From Candidatus Methanoplasma sp. (lineage in GTDB: Archaea; Thermoplasmatota; Thermoplasmata; Methanomassiliicoccales; Methanomethylophilaceae), in assembly GCA_031271555.1 (NCBI GenBank), contig JAISVN010000045.1, positions 1 through 9,053 of the forward strand: a DNA stretch of 9,053 nt, read 5' to 3'. This document shows positions 1 through 5,775 of this stretch, in pieces. The notes under the pieces were generated by a model. The model did not search any database and was not told where the DNA came from. It saw only the letters and a program-made list of their open reading frames with translations. A program made the position numbers and the translations under genes. Positions within the stretch are counted from its first letter, which is position 1. Each line of letters opens with the position of its first letter.

Positions 1-1272
1 GACCGGATACATCACATGCCTCACCGTTGCCACGCATGAGGCTGTTAATCCGTTGTCGCTCCTTGCCGTGATGGCCGCCATGCCTGCTCCGACGGCCGTT
101 ACTCTTCCGTTCGCGTCTACAGAGGCTACGGCCGCATCGCTGCTGCTCCATGTCACGCCTTTATTTGTTGCATCGGCGGGAGTTATCGTAACAATCAGCG
201 TGTAGCCCTCGCCGACAGCGAGTATAAGTTCTGTTCGATCCAGAGAGATTCCCGTCACCGATGTGATACTCTCTGTAAAATTAGCCGTTACTGTCGCCGC
301 ATTGTTCGGCATTGTGAATGTCGTGCTTATTCTGCTGGCATCTGCAAAAGTACCGCCGGCGGAAGATGACCATCCTCTGAACACGTATCCGCTGTTCGCA
401 CTGGCGGTTATGTTTATGACATCGTTTTGTGCGTAATTGCCGCTCCCGCCCACTTCGATCACACCGCCGGATCCGGCCTGGATGGTGAGAACGTGGTAGG
501 CTTTGGATGCCCAACCGCTGCCCAATTCCATGTAAGTCAGTATGTTATTGTATGCGCTTTCTGCTCCGCCCGGATAGTATACGGTTCCATTTGCAGAAAG
601 TTTGTAGAACGCACCATCCATGTTTGGCCGCGTGGTCTTTTCAAATGTTACGGAACTCAGACCTGTGCAGTCGCTGAAGGCACTGTCGCCTATGAATATC
701 ACACTGCGCGGAATGGTTATGCTTGTTAAACCGGAACATTCATAGAAAGCGTTGCTACCGATCATTACCAAACTGTTTGGGAAGTTGATGCCCGTCAGAT
801 TCCTGCATTGGTCGAAAGCATTCAAGCCAATGGTAACTACGCCGTTCGGAATGTTGATGCTTCTTAGGCTTGAGCATATGGCAAAAGCGCTGTCACCAAT
901 GGCAGCAACGCCGCTCGGGATGATCACATTTGTCAGGTTGGTGCAGTCATAAAAGGCATTTGCGCCTATATTCGCGACATCGTATATGCCGCTGCTGCCG
1001 TCATTAACCGTGGCGGGTATCGTGACTGAAGTGACCGCCGAACCGACAGACGCCTCTGAACCATCGCCCACTTGTACTTTTCCGTGGGTGTTGCCGTTCG
1101 GCAGACTTTGTATTTTGTATTTGATCATCACACCATCGGCATTGCTCACACTGAATGTATCGCCCAAACTGGCCGCTTCTGTGCTGCTGTCATCCGCCAA
1201 TGCCGCAGACACCATCGCTGCGGATGCTAAAATTACGGTTAGAATGACTGCCGGCATACTTGACGTTCTCAT
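1..1272 (-). CDS. Secreted BspA-like leucine-rich-repeat surface protein, 3'-truncated by the window edge
   Basis: Seen: an open frame of 424 codons from ATG at 1272 to base 1 with no stop, so the C-terminus lies outside the window. Residues 1-26 form a signal peptide (Arg at 2, hydrophobic core at about 7-25, likely cleavage after Ala-Leu-Ala before Asp-Asp). Residues 102-216 are five tandem 23-residue units of the form IGxxAFxxCxxLxxIxIPxxVxx (LRR_5/BspA type). Residues about 260-335 match the divergent InlB B-repeat (GYVFRGW, then TFTMPNNAATVTANF). Residues about 337-417 match a bacterial Ig-like group 2 (Big_2) domain (VTGISLDRTELIL, TPADATNKGVTWSSSD, ASVDANGRVTAV). Known: such modular proteins are exported and act in adhesion or surface contact, common in gut microbes. 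Inferred: a surface or secreted adhesin; the anchor must lie further left. An ATG at 1275 is also possible, but 1272 has the better spacing (5 bases) to GGAGG. The ligand is unknown. Confidence 0.9.
   Translation of the reverse strand, partial: MRTSSMPAVILTVILASAAMVSAALADDSSTEAASLGDTFSVSNADGVMIKYKIQSLPNGNTHGKVQVGDGSEASVGSAVTSVTIPATVNDGSSGIYDVANIGANAFYDCTNLTNVIIPSGVAAIGDSAFAICSSLRSINIPNGVVTIGLNAFDQCRNLTGINFPNSLVMIGSNAFYECSGLTSITIPRSVIFIGDSAFSDCTGLSSVTFEKTTRPNMDGAFYKLSANGTVYYPGGAESAYNNILTYMELGSGWASKAYHVLTIQAGSGGVIEVGGSGNYAQNDVINITASANSGYVFRGWSSSAGGTFADASRISTTFTMPNNAATVTANFTESITSVTGISLDRTELILAVGEGYTLIVTITPADATNKGVTWSSSDAAVASVDANGRVTAVGAGMAAITARSDNGLTASCVATVRHVMYPV
625..969 (-). repeat. Five 69-bp units encoding 23-residue leucine-rich repeats
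   Basis: Five consecutive in-frame units of exactly 69 bases, each beginning with an Ile-Gly pair and containing AF, Cys and Leu at fixed positions. They are conserved in protein pattern but clearly diverged in DNA. The regular length points to old tandem duplication within the gene rather than a recent expansion. Confidence 0.85.
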
Positions 1273-1277
1273 CATTT

Positions 1278-1282
1278 CCTCC
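1278..1282 (-). promoter_or_regulatory. Ribosome binding site of the BspA-like gene
   Basis: GGAGG on the minus strand lies 5 bases ahead of ATG 1272 but only 2 ahead of ATG 1275, which favours 1272 as the start. It is one of the strong Shine-Dalgarno sites in the window, so this gene is translated from a leadered transcript. Confidence 0.7.
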
Positions 1283-1285
1283 CCC

Positions 1286-1361
1286 ATACATGTATAAAAC
1301 TGAATTGGAGTCTATTTCTCCAAACTATCTATATAGTAAACAGCAATAATATGTATAATAA
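1286..1361. promoter_or_regulatory. Divergent promoter region between the BspA-like gene and the sulfur carrier
   Basis: This AT-rich stretch holds a symmetric CTATATAG at 1329-1336 and a TGTATAATAA at 1352-1361. Read on the minus strand, the first is a TATA-like box that would start the BspA-like transcript near 1305-1310, giving a leader of about 35 bases with a strong ribosome site. Read on the plus strand, either could serve the sulfur-carrier gene. There is also a 6-bp inverted repeat TTGGAG/CTCCAA (1305-1310 and 1318-1323, 7-base loop) near the predicted minus start and a 10-base palindrome ATACATGTAT (1286-1295) just ahead of the ribosome site. Assignment is by motif and distance only. 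Confidence 0.4.
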
Positions 1362-1440
1362 GGTAGGGGCAGAATAGAATAGCCCTCTCTTGTCTGAAAA
1401 TCACAATAAAAACAAAATAATACCATCTCTTCATGATGTT

Positions 1441-1635
1441 ATGGACGCAAAAGTTGAGCTTGGAGGTAAAGAACATACAGCCTCGGTCGGAATTGCCATA
1501 GGCGATGCTGTACGCTCGATCGGTTATGCTCCTGATGCTTTCATATTCATGGTCAACGGAAGACCTGTCCCTATGGACATGCCTGTGGCTGACGGCATGA
1601 TCATAAAGGCGATCAAAGTAGCTTCAGGGGGATGA
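1441..1635 (+). CDS. ThiS/MoaD-family (ubiquitin-like) sulfur-carrier protein
   Basis: Seen: a 64-residue protein with the beta-grasp sulfur-carrier pattern: an initial strand MDAKVEL, a middle segment IGDAVRSIGYAPDAFIFMVNGRPVP, then an acidic-Gly turn (ADGM) before a hydrophobic strand IIKAIKVA, ending in Ser-Gly-Gly. Known: in ThiS, MoaD, Urm1 and archaeal SAMPs the terminal GG is adenylated by an E1-like enzyme and converted to a thiocarboxylate that donates sulfur, or is conjugated to proteins. Inferred: sulfur donor for tRNA thiolation, thiamine or molybdopterin; the sequence does not say which, and no E1 gene is in the window. Start: ATG 1441 gives the usual family length. An upstream in-frame TTG at 1390 would add 17 polar residues, but that DNA is far more AT-rich than the gene and neither start has a ribosome site; an in-frame stop at 1375 bounds it. 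The gene overlaps the convergent cobQ-like gene by 12 bases. Confidence 0.8.
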   Translation: MDAKVELGGKEHTASVGIAIGDAVRSIGYAPDAFIFMVNGRPVPMDMPVADGMIIKAIKVASGG

Positions 1636-2448
1636 GATATCTTTTATCTTCCCCATATCGAACCCATACTTTTCTGTTTCAGATAAAAGAGAATCCATTC
1701 TTTTTATCAGAGCCTCTGCTGTATTGTCATATGAGCCGTCTCCGTTTTCCGACAGGGAATCCTCTTCCGGGAATTTGACGTCTGCATAAGGTATAGTTCC
1801 GATGAACCTCATCCCTGTCAGTTTCTCTATTCTGTCGATAGCACCGGCAAGTATCGAAGGGTCTCCCCTGAACCTGTTTATTATGAACCCCTTCAGCAAC
1901 GGACGGACATCCTCCGGCATCAGCAGCCAAGTTCCGTACAGGGCCGCGAACACCCCTCCTCTTTCTATATCTCCCACAAGTACCGCAGGGATCTTGCGTT
2001 CTCTCATGATGCCGATATTGGCGATATCTCTGTCCATCATGTTCAGCTCGACAGGCGACCCGGATCCTTCGCAGACCACTGCCTCATAGCCCGCGGATAA
2101 TCTGTCGAACGCTGCGCATGCCTTTTTCAAAGAGGCTTCCGCGCCGTTCGTCTTGATGGAAGTATCCCATTCCTCACCGTTCACGATCGTCCTTATCTTT
2201 CCGTTCCCGGACGGTTTCAGCAGTATAGGGTTCATGTCTATGTTCGGTTCTATCTCGGACATGATCGCCTGAAGCGCCTGCCCCGTTCCGATCTCAAGGC
2301 CGTCCTTTGTGACAGATGACCTCAGGGAAAGATTCAATGCCTTGAAGGGTGCGACATTGACACCTTTCCTTTTCAGATATCTGCAGTACATCGCAGTTAC
2401 CGTGGTCTTGCCGGCACCCGATGATGTTCCGAGGAATATGACCTTCAT
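1624..2448 (-). CDS. CobQ-like ATPase/amidoligase paralogue lacking the glutaminase domain
   Basis: Seen: 274 residues matching the N-terminal half of cobyric acid synthase. P-loop GTSSGAGKT (7-15); APFKALNLS (33-41); MNPILLKP (72-79); EGSGSPVELN (127-136); DRDIANIG (139-146); VGDIERGGVFAALYGT (158-173); GFIINRFRGD (187-196); PYADVKFPEEDS (220-231). The family is normally near 480-500 residues because a class I glutamine amidotransferase domain follows; here only about 43 residues follow, and they resemble the last helix of CobQ. Known: the N-terminal domain of CobQ binds ATP and cobyrinate side chains for amidation, while ammonia comes from the C-terminal domain. Inferred: it could use free ammonia or ammonia from the neighbouring CobQ, or have a different substrate. 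Its ATG overlaps the cobQ stop (ATGA), with GGAGGG 6 bases upstream, so translation is probably coupled. It is not obviously a pseudogene: motifs are intact. BioD is a related fold but the CobQ-specific motifs argue against it. Confidence 0.88.
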   Translation of the reverse strand: MKVIFLGTSSGAGKTTVTAMYCRYLKRKGVNVAPFKALNLSLRSSVTKDGLEIGTGQALQAIMSEIEPNIDMNPILLKPSGNGKIRTIVNGEEWDTSIKTNGAEASLKKACAAFDRLSAGYEAVVCEGSGSPVELNMMDRDIANIGIMRERKIPAVLVGDIERGGVFAALYGTWLLMPEDVRPLLKGFIINRFRGDPSILAGAIDRIEKLTGMRFIGTIPYADVKFPEEDSLSENGDGSYDNTAEALIKRMDSLLSETEKYGFDMGKIKDISSP

Positions 2449-4271
2449 TGCTTTCCCTCCACGATATTCATCAGCTTTTCCATGTTCATGTTGTTTTCAA
2501 AGGCAGATGCCAGTCTCTCGATGTTCTCCTCCAGAAGATCATCATAATCCCTCATTCCGGATCTGGATGCAACATCCTTTCCTCCTTCAACATACGAAAG
2601 GAAGAATCTCCTGAATGCTGGCCTGTCGAATACGCCATGTATATACGTTCCGAACAGAAGTTCCTCTTCCCTGAATGAACCTTCGTTCTCGTTGCTTGGA
2701 TGGCGCTTGATGTCAAAAAGCGGCTTCTCATTGACCTCGGTCATGCCGGCATGCGTTTCGTAACCTGTCACAGGCTCTCCGGTCATTATCAGGGCCCCAT
2801 CGTCTTGAGCGATCTTCTTCTTGCCTTTCTCCCATCTTGTGGAGTTATTGAAGAACCCGAATCCTTCTATTGAGCCTTTGTATTGGTTGCCTACGCCTTC
2901 CGGGTCATCGAGGAGACGCCCCATCATCTGATACCCGCCGCATATGCCGAGTATCGGGACCTTTCCCTTCTGTCCGGCTATCGCCTGATCCAATCCTTTT
3001 TCTTTCATCCATAGGAAGTCGTTGATCGTGTTCTTTGTCCCCGGGATTATTATCGCATCCGAATCTTTCAGTTCCTCGGGTTCTGTGACATACTTCAGCG
3101 TGACATCTTCCATCAAAAGGGGATCGAAGTCTGTGAAATTTGCTATCTTTGGCAGCTTTATCACGGATATCTTCATCTTTCCGTCCCCTCTGGTCTTAAT
3201 GCCTCTCATAGTTTCGGAATCCTCCAGGGGAAGTTCCAGTTTTATGTGGGGGATTATGCCTATAACAGGGATACCGAGTATCTTCTCCAACTCTTCCGCA
3301 CCCGGGACCATTCTGGAAACGTCTCCCCTGACATTGTTCAGGATTATGCCTTTTATGCGTCCCCTGTCCTCTTCCGGTATCAATCTGACAGTCCCGGCGG
3401 CATAAGCGAAGGATCCGCCCCACTCGACATTGACTATCAGAATGCATGACGCATCCGCTATTTTCGCAGCGCCCATGTTTGCGATATCCTTATCGTAGAT
3501 GTTGATCTCGGCGGGAGACCCTGCGCCTTCCATGACGACTATGTCGTAACGGTCCTTCAGGAACTTGATGTTCCTTTTTACGATCTCCCTGCCCGGGCCG
3601 GGTACGAATTCTTCATAGTAGCCTTTGACGTCATAGTCTCCGTAAGGTTCGCCCTCTACTATCACCTGGGACATTGTGTCCCCTTTCGGTTTCATAAGTA
3701 TGGGGTTCATGTGTTGATCGGGATCCTTGAGTCCTGCCGCTTTGCTTTGAAGTGCTTGGATCGCCGCTATCTCATACCCTCTTCTGGTCACAGTGGAGTT
3801 CAGGCTCATGTTCTGGGATTTGAAAGGGGATATCAGATATCCCTTCTTCTGCAGTATCCTGCATAATGCCATGACTGCCAGTGACTTGCCTGCATCGGAT
3901 GTCGCACCGACGACCATGACCGCTTTGCCCCTCTCGTAGAATCTTTCTTTCGCTTCCTTCAGAATATCCTTCATCCTCGGGTCCTTTGGGTCGGTCATAC
4001 CGAGTCTTTTTATTTCGCCCATAACGAATTTCCCTACCTCCTGCCTGTGTATAAAAAGACAGTACGTACAGTCCCAGATGTCGGAGCCTCTTTTCGATCT
4101 TAGGACCTCTCCGAGGTCCTCATCGTGGCATGGGTAGAATGGGCAGTAGCAGAATGTGCAGTCCTGGCCCTTGAAATGGCTGGGGTGATATGGACAATTT
4201 GCGTTCGGACCGATCCATCCTTTTTCGATCTCCTCTTTCACTTTCTTCGTTATGTTGTCCATGTCTTTCAT
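2445..4271 (-). CDS. cobQ: Cobyric acid synthase with N-terminal cysteine-rich domain
   Basis: Seen: 608 residues in three parts. Residues about 20-76 form a Cys/His-rich module (C26, H29, H32, C38, C41, C43, C48, H49, C68, C71, H75) of the 'cysteine-rich small domain' type, a likely metal site. Residues about 115-360 are the CobQ ATPase/amidoligase domain: P-loop GATSDAGKS (122-130), SPFKSQNMSLNS (148-159), HMNPILMKP (187-195), EGAGSPAEIN (248-257), DIANMG (262-267), VEWGGSFAYAAGT (282-294). Residues about 365-560 are a class I glutaminase: GICGGYQMMG with C444, H507 in GYETHAGMTE, and GTYIHGVFD with H545. Known: CobQ/CbiP amidates the b, d, e and g side chains of adenosylcobyrinic acid a,c-diamide using ATP and glutamine in the cytoplasm. 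It is the first gene of a two-gene operon with the glutaminase-less paralogue. The start ATG 4271 has no clear ribosome site; M4 (4262) is an alternative. Length beyond the usual 480-500 is accounted for by the N-terminal domain. Confidence 0.93.
   Translation of the reverse strand: MKDMDNITKKVKEEIEKGWIGPNANCPYHPSHFKGQDCTFCYCPFYPCHDEDLGEVLRSKRGSDIWDCTYCLFIHRQEVGKFVMGEIKRLGMTDPKDPRMKDILKEAKERFYERGKAVMVVGATSDAGKSLAVMALCRILQKKGYLISPFKSQNMSLNSTVTRRGYEIAAIQALQSKAAGLKDPDQHMNPILMKPKGDTMSQVIVEGEPYGDYDVKGYYEEFVPGPGREIVKRNIKFLKDRYDIVVMEGAGSPAEINIYDKDIANMGAAKIADASCILIVNVEWGGSFAYAAGTVRLIPEEDRGRIKGIILNNVRGDVSRMVPGAEELEKILGIPVIGIIPHIKLELPLEDSETMRGIKTRGDGKMKISVIKLPKIANFTDFDPLLMEDVTLKYVTEPEELKDSDAIIIPGTKNTINDFLWMKEKGLDQAIAGQKGKVPILGICGGYQMMGRLLDDPEGVGNQYKGSIEGFGFFNNSTRWEKGKKKIAQDDGALIMTGEPVTGYETHAGMTEVNEKPLFDIKRHPSNENEGSFREEELLFGTYIHGVFDRPAFRRFFLSYVEGGKDVASRSGMRDYDDLLEENIERLASAFENNMNMEKLMNIVEGKQ
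2455..2460 (-). promoter_or_regulatory. Ribosome binding site of the CobQ-like paralogue, inside the end of cobQ
   Basis: GGAGGG on the minus strand sits 6 bases ahead of ATG 2448 and within the last codons of cobQ. Together with the ATGA stop/start overlap it supports translation of both genes from one transcript. Confidence 0.7.
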
Positions 4272-4291
4272 GGATGAATACGGATATTCGG

Positions 4292-4307
4292 ATATGAACT
4301 TTCATAT
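4292..4307. promoter_or_regulatory. 16-base palindrome in the cobQ leader
   Basis: ATATGAA-CT-TTCATAT is a perfect 7-2-7 inverted repeat 21 bases ahead of the cobQ ATG. A second, weaker symmetric element GAATA-CGGA-TATTC (4276-4289) lies between it and the start, and CGGATAT is directly repeated (4281-4287 and 4289-4295). The 2-base centre is too small for a good RNA hairpin, so a dimeric protein site is more likely than an RNA switch. I see no cobalamin riboswitch consensus here. Confidence 0.35.
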
Positions 4308-4346
4308 GCTGTAACGAGGCCATCGTGGCAAGATTCTCTGAAAGCG

Positions 4347-4370
4347 GCAAATAAAAGAACTGGAGTTCTT
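4347..4370 (-). promoter_or_regulatory. Candidate cobQ promoter with adjoining palindrome
   Basis: On the minus strand a perfect inverted repeat AAGAACT-CC-AGTTCTT (4355-4370) abuts a TATA-like TTTTATTTG (about 4348-4356). From that box transcription would start near 4325, leaving a leader of about 50 bases before cobQ. A palindrome overlapping the BRE/TATA position is the usual layout of an archaeal repressor or activator site. The box is not a perfect consensus, so this is a motif-and-spacing call. Confidence 0.4.
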
Positions 4371-4479
4371 GACGGAGATTTGGGATCCTTCAACAGATTA
4401 CTGCAGAGGCAGGCGCGAAAAGGACTACCTATGATTTTCTGCATATTATGTCCGGCTGAACATTGCCGCAGCCTCCATC

Positions 4480-4495
4480 CCGCATTTGGATGCGG
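4480..4495 (-). terminator. Hairpin directly after the aminotransferase stop codon
   Basis: CCGCAT-CCAA-ATGCGG on the minus strand begins 2 bases after the TGA of the aminotransferase gene: a perfect 6-bp stem with a 4-base loop. It is not followed by a T-run, so it may act as a 3' end or mRNA-stability element rather than a classical terminator. Confidence 0.35.
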
Positions 4496-4496
4496 A

Positions 4497-5699
4497 TCAT
4501 CTGCTGTGCCTTATCATGAACTTCTCAAGCTTGTCGTAAGCCTCTTCGATGACGTTCATCGGCGGCAGGAGTATCGTCCTGAAGTGGCCTGCGCCGTATT
4601 CCGAACAGAATCCGGAACCATGGACAAACACAACGCCTTCCTCGTTGATCAGGTCGACGACGAAGTCCTTATCCGTCTTCCAGTCGAGCAGTTCGACCTT
4701 GGGGAACATATAGAAGGCGCCTTTCGCCCTGTTGGTGGTTATCCCGGGGATCTCATTCAGCCTCTTGTATGTGTAATCTCCCCTTTCCTTCAGTTTCCTG
4801 TTCATCTCCACGATATAATCCTGCGGACCCTGGAGGGATGCCCTTGCCGCTTCCTGGCATGGGACATTCGGACATATCCTTGTGCGGAGCTGCTTCATCA
4901 TACCTTCTCTGACCTCGTCGAGGTATCCGTCCTCGTACATGAAGTAGCAGTAGCCCTCTCTCCATCCCGGCATGAGATTCACTTTGGAGAATCCGTTGAA
5001 TATTATCCTTGGAACATCGGAGGGTAGTTCTGATGCGGAGAAGTAATCCCCTTCGAACACCAATTTGTCATAGATCTCATCGGAGACCATGGGTATGCCG
5101 TGCTCTGCCGCCACGTCCCCTATCTCCCTGATCGTCTTCTCGTCATAGACCGCAGATGTGGGGTTGTTGGGGTTTATCACGACTATCGCTTTGGTCCTGT
5201 CGGAAATGTTCTTGCGGATCATATCCACATCAGGCCTCCAATCTTCCTCTTCGATCTGCCTGTAGGGCTTTGCCTTTCCCCCGTAGAACCCTATGTACTG
5301 CGCATAGGACGGGTAACCGGGCCCCGGAAGAAGGATCTCGTCGCCTGGTTCCAAAAGGGTCGCCATAAGGACGTTTATCCCCTCGCTCACTCCGCTGGTC
5401 ACGTAGACATTGTCGGCCGTGATCCTTGCGCCGTGTTTCTCGTACTCTCTTTTGACGATCGCTTCCCTGAGCGATATGTCCCCCTGCGAGTCCCCATAGC
5501 CGTTGTCTGTGTTCTCTACGGCATCCCTGAGCGCTGATTTGAAGTATTCCGGCGTCTCGAAATCCCATTTGTTCGGGTCGCCGATGTTGAAACTGTAAAG
5601 CTTCATGCCTCTTTTGGCTGCGGCGGCGGCTGGAACTGTTACTTCACGTATTGCGTAGTCCATCGCCATCGATCTTGCTGAAGCTTTCATTTGTTTCAT
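4497..5699 (-). CDS. PLP-dependent class I/II aminotransferase, alanine aminotransferase-like
   Basis: Seen: 400 residues, full family length. Motifs in order: YAIREV near the N-terminus, FNIGDPNKWDFETP (37-50), NGYGDSQG (66-73), VTSGVSEG (100-107), PGDEILLPGPGYPSY (118-132), INPNNPT (175-181, N179 expected to contact PLP), SDEIYD (206-211, D207 for the pyridine nitrogen), FNGFSK with the Schiff-base lysine K239, GWREGY (245-250), and GAGHFR with substrate-carboxylate R374. Known: fold-type I enzymes of this group move the amino group between alanine or glutamate and 2-oxo acids in the cytosol. The motif set is very close to archaeal AlaAT. Inferred: alanine:2-oxoglutarate aminotransferase; other 2-oxo-acid substrates cannot be excluded. 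Odd: Ser182 where a Gly is common after NPNNPT. No ribosome site precedes ATG 5699; TTTAAATAA about 37 bases upstream suggests a very short leader. It is divergent from rmuC and upstream of, but separated by 225 bases from, the cobQ operon. Confidence 0.88.
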   Translation of the reverse strand: MKQMKASARSMAMDYAIREVTVPAAAAAKRGMKLYSFNIGDPNKWDFETPEYFKSALRDAVENTDNGYGDSQGDISLREAIVKREYEKHGARITADNVYVTSGVSEGINVLMATLLEPGDEILLPGPGYPSYAQYIGFYGGKAKPYRQIEEEDWRPDVDMIRKNISDRTKAIVVINPNNPTSAVYDEKTIREIGDVAAEHGIPMVSDEIYDKLVFEGDYFSASELPSDVPRIIFNGFSKVNLMPGWREGYCYFMYEDGYLDEVREGMMKQLRTRICPNVPCQEAARASLQGPQDYIVEMNRKLKERGDYTYKRLNEIPGITTNRAKGAFYMFPKVELLDWKTDKDFVVDLINEEGVVFVHGSGFCSEYGAGHFRTILLPPMNVIEEAYDKLEKFMIRHSR

Positions 5700-5731
5700 A
5701 ATGAATTCACAACGCCCGAAACGTTGATTTA

Positions 5732-5742
5732 GTTATTTAAAC
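5732..5742. promoter_or_regulatory. Shared TATA-like box between the aminotransferase and rmuC genes
   Basis: GTTATTTAAAC is nearly symmetric and reads as a TATA-like box on both strands (TTTAAATAA on minus, TTATTTAAA on plus). On minus it predicts a start near 5710, a leader of about 11 bases. On plus it predicts a start near 5763, just at the rmuC ribosome site. No other strong AT box is in this 76-base gap. Confidence 0.45.
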
Positions 5743-5763
5743 AGTATTGTATGACATAAATCA

Positions 5764-5769
5764 GGAGAG
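5764..5769 (+). promoter_or_regulatory. Ribosome binding site of rmuC
   Basis: GGAGAG is immediately next to an ATG at 5770 but well spaced (6 bases, 8 from GGAG) from the in-frame ATG at 5776, so the second ATG is the more likely start. Confidence 0.6.
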
Positions 5770-5775
5770 ATGGGT

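Noticed and set aside
625..969. CRISPR-like array
   Set aside because: The 69-bp periodicity is protein-level LRR repetition; the units have no identical repeats or spacers.
427..1297. Three plus-strand open frames (427-729, 752-952, 986-1297)
   Set aside because: All are opposite the continuous LRR/InlB/Big_2 reading frame, and their repeated look is the antisense of the leucine-rich repeats.
1624..2448. CobQ-like gene as a pseudogene or as dethiobiotin synthetase (BioD) or MurT
   Set aside because: The frame and motifs are intact, with a strong ribosome site and an ATGA overlap. NPILLKP, EGSGSPVELN and DRDIANIG are CobQ-type rather than BioD- or MurT-type.
4272..4496. Possible tRNA, small RNA or cobalamin riboswitch ahead of cobQ
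   Set aside because: I found no cloverleaf, no riboswitch-type conserved core and no small open frame with a ribosome site. Only short inverted repeats are supported.
4380..5027. Plus-strand open frame of 215 codons
   Set aside because: It lies opposite the aminotransferase gene, whose reading frame carries all family motifs. The plus-strand translation shows no recognisable domain.
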